From positions 1-8,961 of the forward strand of contig CAAGND010000140.1 of the NCBI GenBank assembly GCA_900771185.1: a stretch of 8,961 bases of DNA. Reading direction: 5' to 3'. Shown here piece after piece: positions 1-6,299 of this stretch (the stretch's first letter is position 1; each line of letters opens with the position of its first letter). A program made the position numbers and the translations under genes. The notes under the pieces were generated by a model. The model searched no databases. It worked only from the letters and a program-made list of their open reading frames with translations, and was not told the origin of the DNA. The DNA comes from Clostridia bacterium. GTDB lineage: Bacteria > Bacillota > Clostridia > Oscillospirales > Acutalibacteraceae.

Positions 1-35
1 AAAACCGTGCCTTTACGCATTTAACAGGTGTAAGA

Positions 36-67
36 GGAAACAAAGTCGACTTTTTCCGGATTATAAA
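36..67 (+). promoter_or_regulatory. Possible operator dyad and -10 box upstream of the PepSY gene
   Basis: A perfect 12-bp palindrome, AAAGTCGACTTT, lies at 42-53. GGAAA and TTTCC-like flanks extend the dyad imperfectly over about 36-57. A TATAAA box follows at 62-67, some 30 nt before the start codon. I see no convincing -35 hexamer at the right distance, so the promoter is weak or activator-dependent, or the box is chance. Calling the dyad an operator is inference from its position only. Confidence 0.3.
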
Positions 68-83
68 ACAAAAACGATATGAC

Positions 84-90
84 GAAAGGA
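84..90 (+). promoter_or_regulatory. Ribosome binding site that sets the PepSY start
   Basis: GAAAGGA ends 8 nt before the ATG at 99. An in-frame ATG at 90 overlaps this site and has no Shine-Dalgarno sequence of its own, so 99 is the better start. Confidence 0.75.
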
Positions 91-98
91 TGACACAC

Positions 99-1226
99 AT
101 GAAAAAGAACTTCAGCAAAAGAATAGCCGCCGCAGCGACAGCGCTTGTGCTTTCACTTGTGCTCAGCATATGTGCGGTAGCAGCCCCCTCGGCTTCAATA
201 ACACCGGACGAAGCAAAACAGGCCGCACTCGACCATGCGCAGCTTACTGCCGAGCAGGTAGTATTCACCCAGGCTAAGCTCGATTATGATGATGGGCGTG
301 CCGTCTACGACATTGAGTTTTACAGTGGCAACAAGGAATATGACTATGAGATAGACGCGGCCAGCGGCAAGGTGCTCGAATTTGACTATGACATAGAAAA
401 CTTCGATATCTCCTCCGTGCAGGTGAAGCTCAGCCTCGATGAGGCGAAAGCAGTGGCTCTCAAAAATGCAAAGCTTTCAGAGAACGATGTCGTTTTCACA
501 AAGGCAAAGCTCGACTATGATGATGGGCGTGCCGTCTATGACATTGAGTTTTACAGCGGAAACAAGGAATATGACTATGAGATAGATGCGAACACAGGCA
601 AAATTCTCGACAGAGATATCGAGTATAAAGTGTCGTTTTTCAGCCGCATAGTCGACTTCTTCAAGAACATGTTTTCCGGCAAAAGCGGCACCGTGTCCAC
701 ACCGCCCGCAGCAGCGGATGTGACGGCTGAAGCGACTTCGGCCGCCTCTCAGGAAAAGCCCGCCGCTTCAAACCGCATAACTCTTGAAGAAGCAAAGAAA
801 GTGGCCCTCGATGACGCCAAGCTAACAGCCACCGATGTCACCTTCACAAAGGCGAAGCTCGACTATGACGACGGGCGTGCCGTCTATGAAATTGAGTTTT
901 ACAGCGGAGCGAAAGAGTATGACTATGAGATAGATGCCGCCACCGGCAGAATCCTTGAAAAGGATATCGACATAAACGACGATGTGAACGCCCCGTCTGA
1001 GGGTCAGGGCTCACAGACATATATAACCGCCGAGCAGGCGAAGGCTGCGGCTCTCAGCGCCGCGGGATTCAGCGCCTCCGAAGTCCGCGGTCTCAAGGCC
1101 GAGTTTGACTTTGACGACGGCAGAGCGGTCTATGAGGTCGAGTTCAAAAAGGGCATTTTCGAGTATGACTACGATATAGACGCGGTCAGCGGCAAGGTGC
1201 TCAAGGCTGAAAAAGAAGCAGACTGA
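99..1226 (+). CDS. Secreted protein with four PepSY domains
   Basis: The 375-residue product starts at the ATG at 99, which has the properly spaced GAAAGGA. A Sec signal peptide covers residues 1 to about 29 (basic MKKNFSKR, hydrophobic core, AVAA cleavage region). Four PepSY-like units follow at about 33-98, 110-176, 226-292 and 307-372. Each has an [IL][TS]xxEAKxxAL helix and a strand pair built on LDYDDGRAVYxIEFYSG and EYDYEIDAxTGKIL. The first three share near-identical 28-residue cores; the fourth is diverged. Residues 177-225 between units 2 and 3 form an insert: a Phe-rich amphipathic stretch (FFSRIVDFFKNMF) and then an Ala/Pro/Ser-rich linker. PepSY domains are known extracytoplasmic modules, proposed to inhibit or bind proteases, but no target is visible. 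The protein is strongly acidic. The gene is alone in its unit and closed by a strong terminator. Domain call confident, function unknown. Confidence 0.9.
   Translation: MKKNFSKRIAAAATALVLSLVLSICAVAAPSASITPDEAKQAALDHAQLTAEQVVFTQAKLDYDDGRAVYDIEFYSGNKEYDYEIDAASGKVLEFDYDIENFDISSVQVKLSLDEAKAVALKNAKLSENDVVFTKAKLDYDDGRAVYDIEFYSGNKEYDYEIDANTGKILDRDIEYKVSFFSRIVDFFKNMFSGKSGTVSTPPAAADVTAEATSAASQEKPAASNRITLEEAKKVALDDAKLTATDVTFTKAKLDYDDGRAVYEIEFYSGAKEYDYEIDAATGRILEKDIDINDDVNAPSEGQGSQTYITAEQAKAAALSAAGFSASEVRGLKAEFDFDDGRAVYEVEFKKGIFEYDYDIDAVSGKVLKAEKEAD
276..938 (+). repeat. Three near-identical 84-bp in-gene repeats (PepSY cores)
   Basis: Direct repeats lie at 276-359, 507-590 and 855-938, each coding 28 residues beginning KLDYDDGRAVY. 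Copies 1 and 2 differ at 5 of 84 positions by eye, all synonymous. Copies 2 and 3 differ at 9 positions, changing two residues (D to E, N to A). The fourth PepSY core, from about 1099, is recognisable only at protein level. The pattern fits tandem domain duplication with later homogenisation or a young duplication. Confidence 0.9.
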
Positions 1227-1246
1227 TTTAATTTTAAAATGACTTT

Positions 1247-1290
1247 ATCGGAGCCTGTGCGGTCGTGCGCAGGCTCCGGTTCTTTTTATT
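1247..1290 (+). terminator. Rho-independent terminator after the PepSY gene
   Basis: GGAGCCTGTGC (1250-1260) pairs with the arm ending GCAGGCTCC (to 1277) around a short loop. Flanking A/T and C/G pairs extend the stem to 1247-1280. The T-rich tail TTCTTTTTATT follows. It begins 21 nt after the PepSY stop codon. Confidence 0.9.
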
Positions 1291-1296
1291 CCGCTC

Positions 1297-1324
1297 TTGC
1301 GTGCGGACGATATTTATGTATAAT
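1297..1324 (+). promoter_or_regulatory. Sigma-A-type promoter for the carboxypeptidase/amidase operon
   Basis: TTGCGT (1297-1302) and a perfect TATAAT (1319-1324) are separated by 16 bp, directly after the preceding terminator. The predicted start of transcription near 1331 leaves an untranslated leader of about 110 nt. Confidence 0.65.
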
Positions 1325-1355
1325 AAAGGTAATCAGCGGTTACAAAGGCTGTGCA

Positions 1356-1428
1356 GTATTTTTCGGGCGCATGTCGTTAGTGTATGTGACAGAAAAATAC
1401 AGGGAGATGGCGGCGCTTCTGTGCCGCC
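1356..1428 (+). promoter_or_regulatory. Two-hairpin mRNA leader flanking a displaced Shine-Dalgarno sequence
   Basis: Hairpin A pairs GTATTTTTC (1356-1364) with GAAAAATAC (1392-1400), 9 bp perfect. Hairpin B pairs GGCGGCGC (1409-1416) with GTGCCGCC (1421-1428) around TTCT, including one G-U pair. The only good Shine-Dalgarno match, AGGGAG (1401-1406), sits between them, 34 nt before the ATG at 1441. Folding hairpin B would cut the effective distance to about 14 nt. A 22-codon reading frame (1371-1439) ends in TAA one nt before that ATG, so coupled re-initiation is an alternative. The pairings are seen; the regulatory role is inferred. Confidence 0.45.
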
Positions 1429-1440
1429 GCGTGACTTAAA

Positions 1441-2298
1441 ATGAAAAGATGCTTTAAGAGAGTGCTGATACTGCTGACAGTCTTTGTTATCCTGTTTGCC
1501 GCAACGGTGGGCGTGTTTGCGTATCGGCCGGATATACAGTATGTAATTTCATCAAAATTGGAGCTTATAGGAGCCGGTGAACTGCCTCATAAAACCGACT
1601 GCGGTGATGTGTGTGAATATTCAAAAGAAGAGCTGGCGGCGATGGACAATGTCGTTTTCAACGAGTCGATGCGGCTGATAAATGAGGAAAACCCATGCGG
1701 CGGCGAGCAATTTGATATAGGAGAATATAAGGATTCGGGCGTATATATGAACACCTGCGCCCTTGAGGACTATGCGGCGCTTTCACAGGCGGTCAGAAAG
1801 GAAACCGCCACGCCTCTCTATGTCAGCAGTGCTTATCGCTCATATGATGAGCAGGTTCAGATATATGAGAGTGACGATGACTCAGTTGCGGCAAAGCCCG
1901 GCACAAGCGAGCATGAGGCGGGGCTGGGCATAGACCTGTATGTCAGCGGCTTTGCGGGCTACGGGTTCCTCAAGAGCGAGGCGGGGCAGTTCGTGGATTC
2001 AAATGCGTGGAAATACGGTTTTATCATCCGCTATCCCGTGGGCAAACGCAGTGAGACGGGCATAAAATACGAGCCGTGGCACATAAGATATGTGGGGCAG
2101 CCGCACTCGGAGATAATCAGCCGCAACGGACTTTGCCTGGAGGAATATGTGAAGATTTTTGAACCCGGTGCGTTTTACTCTTACGGCAGATATATCCTCA
2201 CCGTCCAGCAAGGGGACAGTTTTAACCTGCCGCGAACCTTCTCCCATGCCGTCATATCGGAAATAAACGGCGGCAGATATATGATAACTGTAACATAA
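1441..2298 (+). CDS. Membrane-anchored VanY-type D-alanyl-D-alanine carboxypeptidase (peptidase M15B)
   Basis: The 285-residue product is a zinc D,D-carboxypeptidase that removes the terminal D-Ala from peptidoglycan stem peptides outside the membrane. Residues 1-28 form an uncleaved-type anchor: basic MKRCFKR, then a hydrophobic helix. The M15B signatures occur in order: SAYRSYDEQ at 130-138, PGTSEHEAGLGIDL at 153-166 (zinc ligands H158 and D165) and EPWHIRYVG at 211-219 (catalytic E211, zinc ligand H214). Arg, Ser and Gln of the first motif are intact, so the enzyme should be active. About 55 residues after the zinc core form an extra C-terminal segment with no domain I recognise. No Shine-Dalgarno lies directly before ATG 1441, but a later start would remove the basic N-terminus of the anchor. 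The amidase gene follows after 37 nt, probably in one transcript. Nothing nearby suggests a vancomycin-resistance cluster, so a housekeeping wall role is more likely. Confidence 0.92.
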   Translation: MKRCFKRVLILLTVFVILFAATVGVFAYRPDIQYVISSKLELIGAGELPHKTDCGDVCEYSKEELAAMDNVVFNESMRLINEENPCGGEQFDIGEYKDSGVYMNTCALEDYAALSQAVRKETATPLYVSSAYRSYDEQVQIYESDDDSVAAKPGTSEHEAGLGIDLYVSGFAGYGFLKSEAGQFVDSNAWKYGFIIRYPVGKRSETGIKYEPWHIRYVGQPHSEIISRNGLCLEEYVKIFEPGAFYSYGRYILTVQQGDSFNLPRTFSHAVISEINGGRYMITVT

Positions 2299-2323
2299 TA
2301 TCCGGTTACCAAGTGTGCTGAAC

Positions 2324-2327
2324 GGAG
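2324..2327 (+). promoter_or_regulatory. Ribosome binding site that sets the amidase start
   Basis: GGAG ends 8 nt before ATG 2336. An in-frame GTG at 2315 lies upstream of this site and has no Shine-Dalgarno sequence. Confidence 0.75.
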
Positions 2328-2335
2328 CTGATTTA

Positions 2336-2974
2336 ATGGTAATAAGGCTGTCTCTCAAAAAAATCATTGTTGCTGTTGCCGTTATAGCCGCGGCTGTGAT
2401 AATCTGTGTCACGGCAGCTCTGAATTTTTCGGCAGTCGATGTGTGTATAGATCCGGGTCACGGCGGCTATGATTCGGGAGCCGAGTTTTCCGGCAGAAAC
2501 GAGAAGGATGACAATTTGGCTGTGGCTCTCCTGGTGCGTGATGAGCTTGAAAAAGCGGGGATAAGGACCTGCATCACCAGAGATGAGGACGAGTTTATCT
2601 CACTCTCAAAGCGGTGCCGTATAGCCAACCGACACAGGGCAAAGCTGTTTGTGTCGCTTCACCGCAACAGCGCGGATAACGCAAAGGGCGTTGAGATATG
2701 GATACACAGCGAGGCGCCCGAACAGGATTCAGCGCTCGCTCAGAATATACTCGATGAGCTTGACGGAGCGGGAATTTCACTCAACAGAGGGGTGAAATCC
2801 GGCTTTGCGCGGGAGGACGGGGAGAACTACTATGTAAACTCCAACACGAATATGCCCTCCTGCCTTGTCGAACTCGGATTCATCAACAGTGAAGAGGATA
2901 ACGACCTGCTTGATAAAAACATGGAAAAATATGCCGCCGCAATAGCGCGGGGCATAGAGGAGACGCTTCGGTAA
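2336..2974 (+). CDS. N-acetylmuramoyl-L-alanine amidase (amidase_3), membrane-anchored
   Basis: The 212-residue product cleaves the bond between MurNAc and L-Ala of peptidoglycan. Residues 1-30 form a signal anchor (basic MVIRLSLKK, then a long hydrophobic helix). The rest is a single amidase_3 domain: CIDPGHGGYDSGA at 37-49 (zinc ligand H42), GRNEKDDN at 53-60 (zinc ligand E56), TRDEDEFISLSKRCRIAN at 81-98, FVSLHRNS at 105-112 (zinc ligand H109) and CLVELGFINS at 176-185 (catalytic E179). All expected metal and catalytic residues are present. No SH3, LysM or other wall-binding domain is attached, so targeting must come from the anchor. The layout resembles the spore-cortex amidase CwlD, but many vegetative amidases look the same, so I give no symbol. 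Start 2336 is chosen on its GGAG. It probably shares a transcript with the carboxypeptidase just upstream. Confidence 0.93.
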   Translation: MVIRLSLKKIIVAVAVIAAAVIICVTAALNFSAVDVCIDPGHGGYDSGAEFSGRNEKDDNLAVALLVRDELEKAGIRTCITRDEDEFISLSKRCRIANRHRAKLFVSLHRNSADNAKGVEIWIHSEAPEQDSALAQNILDELDGAGISLNRGVKSGFAREDGENYYVNSNTNMPSCLVELGFINSEEDNDLLDKNMEKYAAAIARGIEETLR

Positions 2975-2987
2975 ATGCAGTGAAAAC

Positions 2988-3018
2988 AACCGCATGCCGG
3001 CGCGGATGCTGTGCGGTT
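2988..3018 (+). other. Hairpin between amidase and phosphatase genes
   Basis: AACCGCA (2988-2994) pairs with TGCGGTT (3012-3018), with weaker pairing inside. It starts 13 nt after the amidase stop. No T-run follows, so it is at best a weak or Rho-assisted terminator, or an mRNA-stabilising 3' structure. Confidence 0.4.
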
Positions 3019-3024
3019 AGGTGT

Positions 3025-3054
3025 TTGCGGGAACAATAAAATCACGATTATAAA
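3025..3054 (+). promoter_or_regulatory. Possible promoter for the histidine phosphatase gene
   Basis: TTGCGG (3025-3030) and TATAAA (3049-3054) are 18 bp apart. The predicted transcript would start about 15 nt before the start codon, just ahead of the GGAGG at 3066-3070. Read-through from the amidase is an equally simple source of expression. Confidence 0.4.
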
Positions 3055-3075
3055 AACAGACTCACGGAGGACAGT

Positions 3076-3762
3076 ATGAAAAAGCAGAAGCCGATTATTG
3101 AGCTTGACCTTTATCTTATCCGTCACGGTGAAAGCCGTGGAAATGCGGGCTGCAGCGGGGATAATCCGGACATCAAAGAGGCAAACGACCCGGTGCTTAC
3201 CGAGAAAGGCATATCGCAGGCAGAGAAAGCGGGAACATATCTCAAAAGCGTTGATTTCGACGCCGTATATTCAAGCGCGCTCCGCAGAGCTGTGGGCACA
3301 GCCGCCGAAATCCTGAAATGTCAGCCGGGAGAAAAGGCGCTGAACATTCTGCCCCTGTTCACGGAAGTCGGCGTCAGCGCCGAATATAACGGCGCGCCAA
3401 TGGAGGAGATAAAAGGTATTTGCCCCTGCGCCCGTCTTGCGAACGGTGTTGACCCGTCCTCTTCGCTTGTCTGCCACAGCGTGCGTGACGATGAGGAGGA
3501 GACTTTTTCAAGGGCGGCAAAAGCGCTGCGATATCTCCGCGAAAGATACAGCGGCGGCGAAAAGGTCGCTGTTGTCAGCCATGCGGCATTCATGACGTAT
3601 TTTGTGCTATTGATAATGGGTTTTCGGAAAACGCCGCCGTTTGATTTTGAGTTTTATAACACGGGGATTACGCGCATCGTGTTTTATAAGCAGGGCACCA
3701 ACCCGTTTGGGGATATTGTTTTCGAATACATGAATGAAACGGCACACTTAAAATCAGAGTAA
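3076..3762 (+). CDS. Histidine phosphatase superfamily protein (phosphoglycerate mutase-like)
   Basis: The 228-residue product is a cytoplasmic branch-1 histidine phosphatase, which works through a phosphohistidine intermediate. The signature LIRHGES lies at 14-20 with catalytic H17. SSALRRAVGTA at 66-76 supplies the second phosphate-pocket Arg (R70), E97 in LFTEVG is a candidate acid, and VVSHAAFMTYF at 166-176 holds the second active-site H169. The YNTGITRIVF strand near 194-203 is also typical of the fold. There is no signal peptide. A Cys-containing loop (GICPCARLANG, 114-124) sits in the region that usually sets substrate choice, so the substrate cannot be read from sequence; phosphosugars, nucleotides or cobalamin precursors are all possible in this family. 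The start is secure, with GGAGG 5 nt upstream. The gene ends against the convergent MATE gene. Confidence 0.88.
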   Translation: MKKQKPIIELDLYLIRHGESRGNAGCSGDNPDIKEANDPVLTEKGISQAEKAGTYLKSVDFDAVYSSALRRAVGTAAEILKCQPGEKALNILPLFTEVGVSAEYNGAPMEEIKGICPCARLANGVDPSSSLVCHSVRDDEEETFSRAAKALRYLRERYSGGEKVAVVSHAAFMTYFVLLIMGFRKTPPFDFEFYNTGITRIVFYKQGTNPFGDIVFEYMNETAHLKSE

Positions 3763-3768
3763 TAAAAC

Positions 3769-3808
3769 ACGGCCGCACCGATACATTTTATCGTACCGAT
3801 GCGGCCGT
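3769..3808. terminator. Shared hairpin between convergent phosphatase and MATE genes
   Basis: The arm starting ACGGCCGCACCGATAC (3769-3784) pairs with GTACCGATGCGGCCGT (3793-3808), with two mismatches, around an 8-nt AT-rich loop. Read on the minus strand, a T-rich tract (GTGTTTTATTA) follows the stem, which makes it a good terminator for the MATE gene. The plus-strand side is AT-rich without a clean T-run, so termination is weaker there. Confidence 0.8.
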
Positions 3809-3822
3809 AAATATTTAAATGT

Positions 3823-5169
3823 TTATCTTGTAAGCACTTTTATCCACTTGAAACGGTTGACCTTGAAAATGGCGACAAAGCACTTTAATATCTGGTCGGC
3901 TTTGAGCAGCGCAAAGGTCACGGCGGGAGGAAAGTGCAGCACAAATGCCGAGAGTGACGAGAGCGGCAGAACCACGCACCACATGAAAATAATATCGTTT
4001 ATCAGCACAAATTTTGTGTCGCCGCCGCCTGAAACGATGCCTGTCAGAGCGGGCATTTGATATGCTGTGCCGATGCAGGTGACACAGAGAACGAGGATGA
4101 AGGTGTTCGCAAGCGTCTTTGTCTGCTCCGCGGCGTCATACAGCGAGATTATCGGCGTGCGGGTCAGGAACAGCACAAGGGAAGTCAGCAGACCTATTCC
4201 GAGAAAGAGAAGCTGCATTGTCCTCGCCCCGTCTTTGACGCGCTTCATATCACCGCTGCCGACCGCTTTGCCCGTCAGAACGGCCGCCACGTTTCCGGTG
4301 GCATATGCCATGACGGAGACACACTGGAACAGGGTCTGCGCAATGCTCGACGCGGCGATGCTGCTTGCCCCGAGCCTGCCGAGAATAGCGGTCTGGACAG
4401 ACATGGCGATTCCCCAAGATATGTTGGAGAGCATGAGCGGCAGTCCGGCTTTGAAAAAGTCCCGGACATAGCTTCGTTCTATTATAAATATGTCCTTGAT
4501 TTTGAGCTTTAGCTTTTTGTCAATAAACCGACAGTAGACAACGCAGAAAGCAAATTCCGCTATACGGGAGGTGAGCGTGGCATATGCCGCGCCGCGCACT
4601 CCCAGCTCGGGCGCTCCGAAATGCCCGTATATCAGAGTGTAGTTGAGAAAAATATTGACAAAGAGCGTGATAAGTGAAATATAAAATCCGATTTTTACAG
4701 TCTCAACACTTCGCATAACTCCGAGAAGCGAATTTGAAACGGCGAACAAGATGTAAGAAAACGCCATGATTTTCAGATACTGCACACCCGAGGGAATGAC
4801 GGACAACTCGTCGGTGAGCAGCTGCATTACCCGCTGTGGAGCGATAAAGACAACGGCGGCCATAAGAAGGCTCAGAAAAAGCCCGATCCAAAAGGAGACA
4901 GCAAAAACACGTTTTATGGGTTCGGTTTCCTGTTTGCCCCAGTACTGAGAGGCGATAACACCCATTCCGGCCGCGGTGCCGGTCACCACCATTTGGAGCA
5001 GAAACTGAACCTGGTTCGCAATTGACACACCGCTCAGAGCGATTTCGCTGTAAGCGCCGAGCATGATGTTGTCCGCGAGATTGACGCCGTAGACTATGAG
5101 GTTTTGAAGAGCTATGGTCAGAGCCATAGAGAAAAAGTCGCGGTAAAATTTTTTGTCGCGGACAAGCAT
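3823..5169 (-). CDS. MATE family multidrug/Na+ (H+) antiporter
   Basis: The 448-residue product has about 12 hydrophobic helices in two homologous halves, the size and layout of NorM/DinF-type MATE exporters. These expel cationic drugs or metabolites in exchange for Na+ or H+. Family features seen: NLADNIMLG at 30-38 in the first helix, IASQYWGKQ at 72-80 with its second-half counterpart LTGKAVGSGD at 298-307, LGVRGAAYAT at 189-198 and GGGDTKF at 381-387. The start at 5169 is preceded by AGGAGG at 7 nt spacing; a longer frame reaching 5229 would run through the gene's own promoter and is rejected. It has its own promoter, back to back with that of mltG. The substrate cannot be deduced. It is full length with no frameshift. 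Confidence 0.93.
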   Translation of the reverse strand: MLVRDKKFYRDFFSMALTIALQNLIVYGVNLADNIMLGAYSEIALSGVSIANQVQFLLQMVVTGTAAGMGVIASQYWGKQETEPIKRVFAVSFWIGLFLSLLMAAVVFIAPQRVMQLLTDELSVIPSGVQYLKIMAFSYILFAVSNSLLGVMRSVETVKIGFYISLITLFVNIFLNYTLIYGHFGAPELGVRGAAYATLTSRIAEFAFCVVYCRFIDKKLKLKIKDIFIIERSYVRDFFKAGLPLMLSNISWGIAMSVQTAILGRLGASSIAASSIAQTLFQCVSVMAYATGNVAAVLTGKAVGSGDMKRVKDGARTMQLLFLGIGLLTSLVLFLTRTPIISLYDAAEQTKTLANTFILVLCVTCIGTAYQMPALTGIVSGGGDTKFVLINDIIFMWCVVLPLSSLSAFVLHFPPAVTFALLKADQILKCFVAIFKVNRFKWIKVLTR

Positions 5170-5176
5170 GTTCACA

Positions 5177-5182
5177 CCTCCT
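5177..5182 (-). promoter_or_regulatory. Ribosome binding site that sets the MATE start
   Basis: On the minus strand AGGAGG lies 7 nt before the ATG at 5169, a strong match that fixes the start. Confidence 0.85.
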
Positions 5183-5197
5183 GAAGTTTTCCCGCGT

Positions 5198-5226
5198 ATT
5201 ATATCACCGCCGCCGCCTTTTTGCAA
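5198..5226 (-). promoter_or_regulatory. Promoter of the MATE gene
   Basis: On the minus strand TTGCAA (5226-5221) and a perfect TATAAT (5203-5198) are 17 bp apart. The predicted transcript starts about 20 nt before the ribosome binding site region of the gene. Confidence 0.7.
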
Positions 5227-5242
5227 CACACTGCGACCCGGT

Positions 5243-5271
5243 TTGACAACAGTCGGCAGCGGTACTATAAT
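5243..5271 (+). promoter_or_regulatory. Perfect-consensus sigma-A promoter of mltG
   Basis: TTGACA (5243-5248) and TATAAT (5266-5271) are separated by exactly 17 bp, a full consensus match. Transcription should begin near 5278, only a few nt before the ribosome binding site, giving a leader of about 16 nt. Its -35 box lies 16 bp from that of the divergent MATE promoter. Confidence 0.9.
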
Positions 5272-5280
5272 ATCGGATAC

Positions 5281-5290
5281 GGAGGTGATT
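5281..5290 (+). promoter_or_regulatory. Strong ribosome binding site supporting a TTG start
   Basis: GGAGGTGATT is an extended complement to the 3' end of 16S rRNA. Its GGAGG core ends 8 nt before the TTG at 5294, which supports that rare start codon. Confidence 0.85.
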
Positions 5291-5293
5291 TAA

Positions 5294-6295
5294 TTGAGGA
5301 TATACAGAACGATAATTTCAACCCTTTTGGCAGCCTCTCTTTTTATGGGACTCGCCGCCTGCAAGGGGAAGAATAATGAAGATACAACGGCGGATTCCTC
5401 CGAGGGAAATTCGCCTCCCGTTCAGGTTTTCGGCGAGAGCGGGACTGCCCAAGGCTCAGAATATTCGGAGAACGGCGGCGGGGATAACGGCGTGGTTACA
5501 CCCACCGAAACCCGGAGCGGTGGCACAGGTTCAGGCTCAGGCGGCTCCGATGCGCAAGCTCCCGGGTCGGAAGACGGCGGTTCGGGTGAGCGTGAGACGG
5601 TGAGAGTAACCATTCCCGAGGGCTATACGCTCACACAGATTTTTAAGAAGCTTGAGGCGAACGGTGTCTGCTCGTTTGATGAACTTATGAGCACCGCTCA
5701 GAGCTATGATTACAGCTACTATCCGCTCATTGCCGCGCGCCCGTCAAACACAAGAGCTTTCAAACTTGAGGGGCATCTGTTTCCGAATACATACGATTTT
5801 TATAAAAACGAAAAGCCGCAGGACGCGATAGGGAGATTCCTGCGAGTAGCCGAGAGCCAGATAACCTCCTCCCACCGCTCCAAGGCGAAAGCCATGGGTT
5901 ATTCGATGGATGAGATTCTGACGGTGGCCTCGATAATCGAGAAGGAGGGTTCAAACTCCGCCGAGGTTTCAAAGATTGCGGCAGTTATATATAACCGCCT
6001 TGATGCGGGCATGAAGCTTCAGATGGATTCGGGCATCTATTATATTGAGGACAGGGTCAAGCCCTATATCAGCGGTGACATCAACCGCTACAACAGCCTT
6101 TATAATATGTACAAGTGCAGCGGACTTCCCGCAGGACCCATATGCAACCCCGGAATGAAGACCATAAATGCCGCGCTCAATCCCGCGGATGTTGATTACC
6201 TATACTTCTGCCACGATGAAAACGCGAATTATTACTACGCCGAAACATATGAGGAGCACCTCGAAAACCTCAAAAAGGCCGGGATAGAGGGATGA
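5294..6295 (+). CDS. mltG: Endolytic peptidoglycan transglycosylase MltG (YceG-like), lipoprotein form
   Basis: The 333-residue product cleaves nascent glycan strands within the chain, releasing or terminating polymerisation at the outer face of the membrane. It starts with TTG behind a near-perfect GGAGGTGATT. Residues 1-22 are a lipoprotein signal ending in lipobox LAAC (C23), whereas characterised MltG proteins use a transmembrane helix. Residues 24-100 form a Ser/Gly/Glu-rich disordered linker. The YceG region begins with the LysM-like part VTIPEGYTLTQIFKKL (105-120). It continues with LEGHLFPNTYDFY (158-170), VASIIEKEG (211-219, whose E216/E218 pair holds the catalytic Glu), IAAVIYNRLDAGMKLQMDSG (228-247) and GLPAGPICNPG (277-287). 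The usual DPT after LQ is DSG here. Promoter and terminator make it monocistronic. Family call confident; activity inferred from intact Glu motif. Confidence 0.93.
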   Translation: MRIYRTIISTLLAASLFMGLAACKGKNNEDTTADSSEGNSPPVQVFGESGTAQGSEYSENGGGDNGVVTPTETRSGGTGSGSGGSDAQAPGSEDGGSGERETVRVTIPEGYTLTQIFKKLEANGVCSFDELMSTAQSYDYSYYPLIAARPSNTRAFKLEGHLFPNTYDFYKNEKPQDAIGRFLRVAESQITSSHRSKAKAMGYSMDEILTVASIIEKEGSNSAEVSKIAAVIYNRLDAGMKLQMDSGIYYIEDRVKPYISGDINRYNSLYNMYKCSGLPAGPICNPGMKTINAALNPADVDYLYFCHDENANYYYAETYEEHLENLKKAGIEG

Positions 6296-6299
6296 AACC

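Noticed and set aside
2..82. Open plus-strand frame of 26 codons from the left edge
   Set aside because: No recognisable motif and chance length; not enough to call a partial gene.
1239..1439. 66-codon plus-strand frame between the PepSY and carboxypeptidase genes
   Set aside because: It begins inside the terminator hairpin and crosses the promoter and leader hairpins. Only its last 22 codons are kept, as a possible leader frame.
1441..2298. Vancomycin-resistance cluster based on a VanY-like gene
   Set aside because: No vanHAX ligase, dehydrogenase or VanRS regulators are nearby; M15B carboxypeptidases are common in sensitive Firmicutes.
4057..4512. 151- and 134-codon plus-strand frames inside the MATE gene
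   Set aside because: They are antisense to clear transmembrane segments of a full-length transporter and have no family features.
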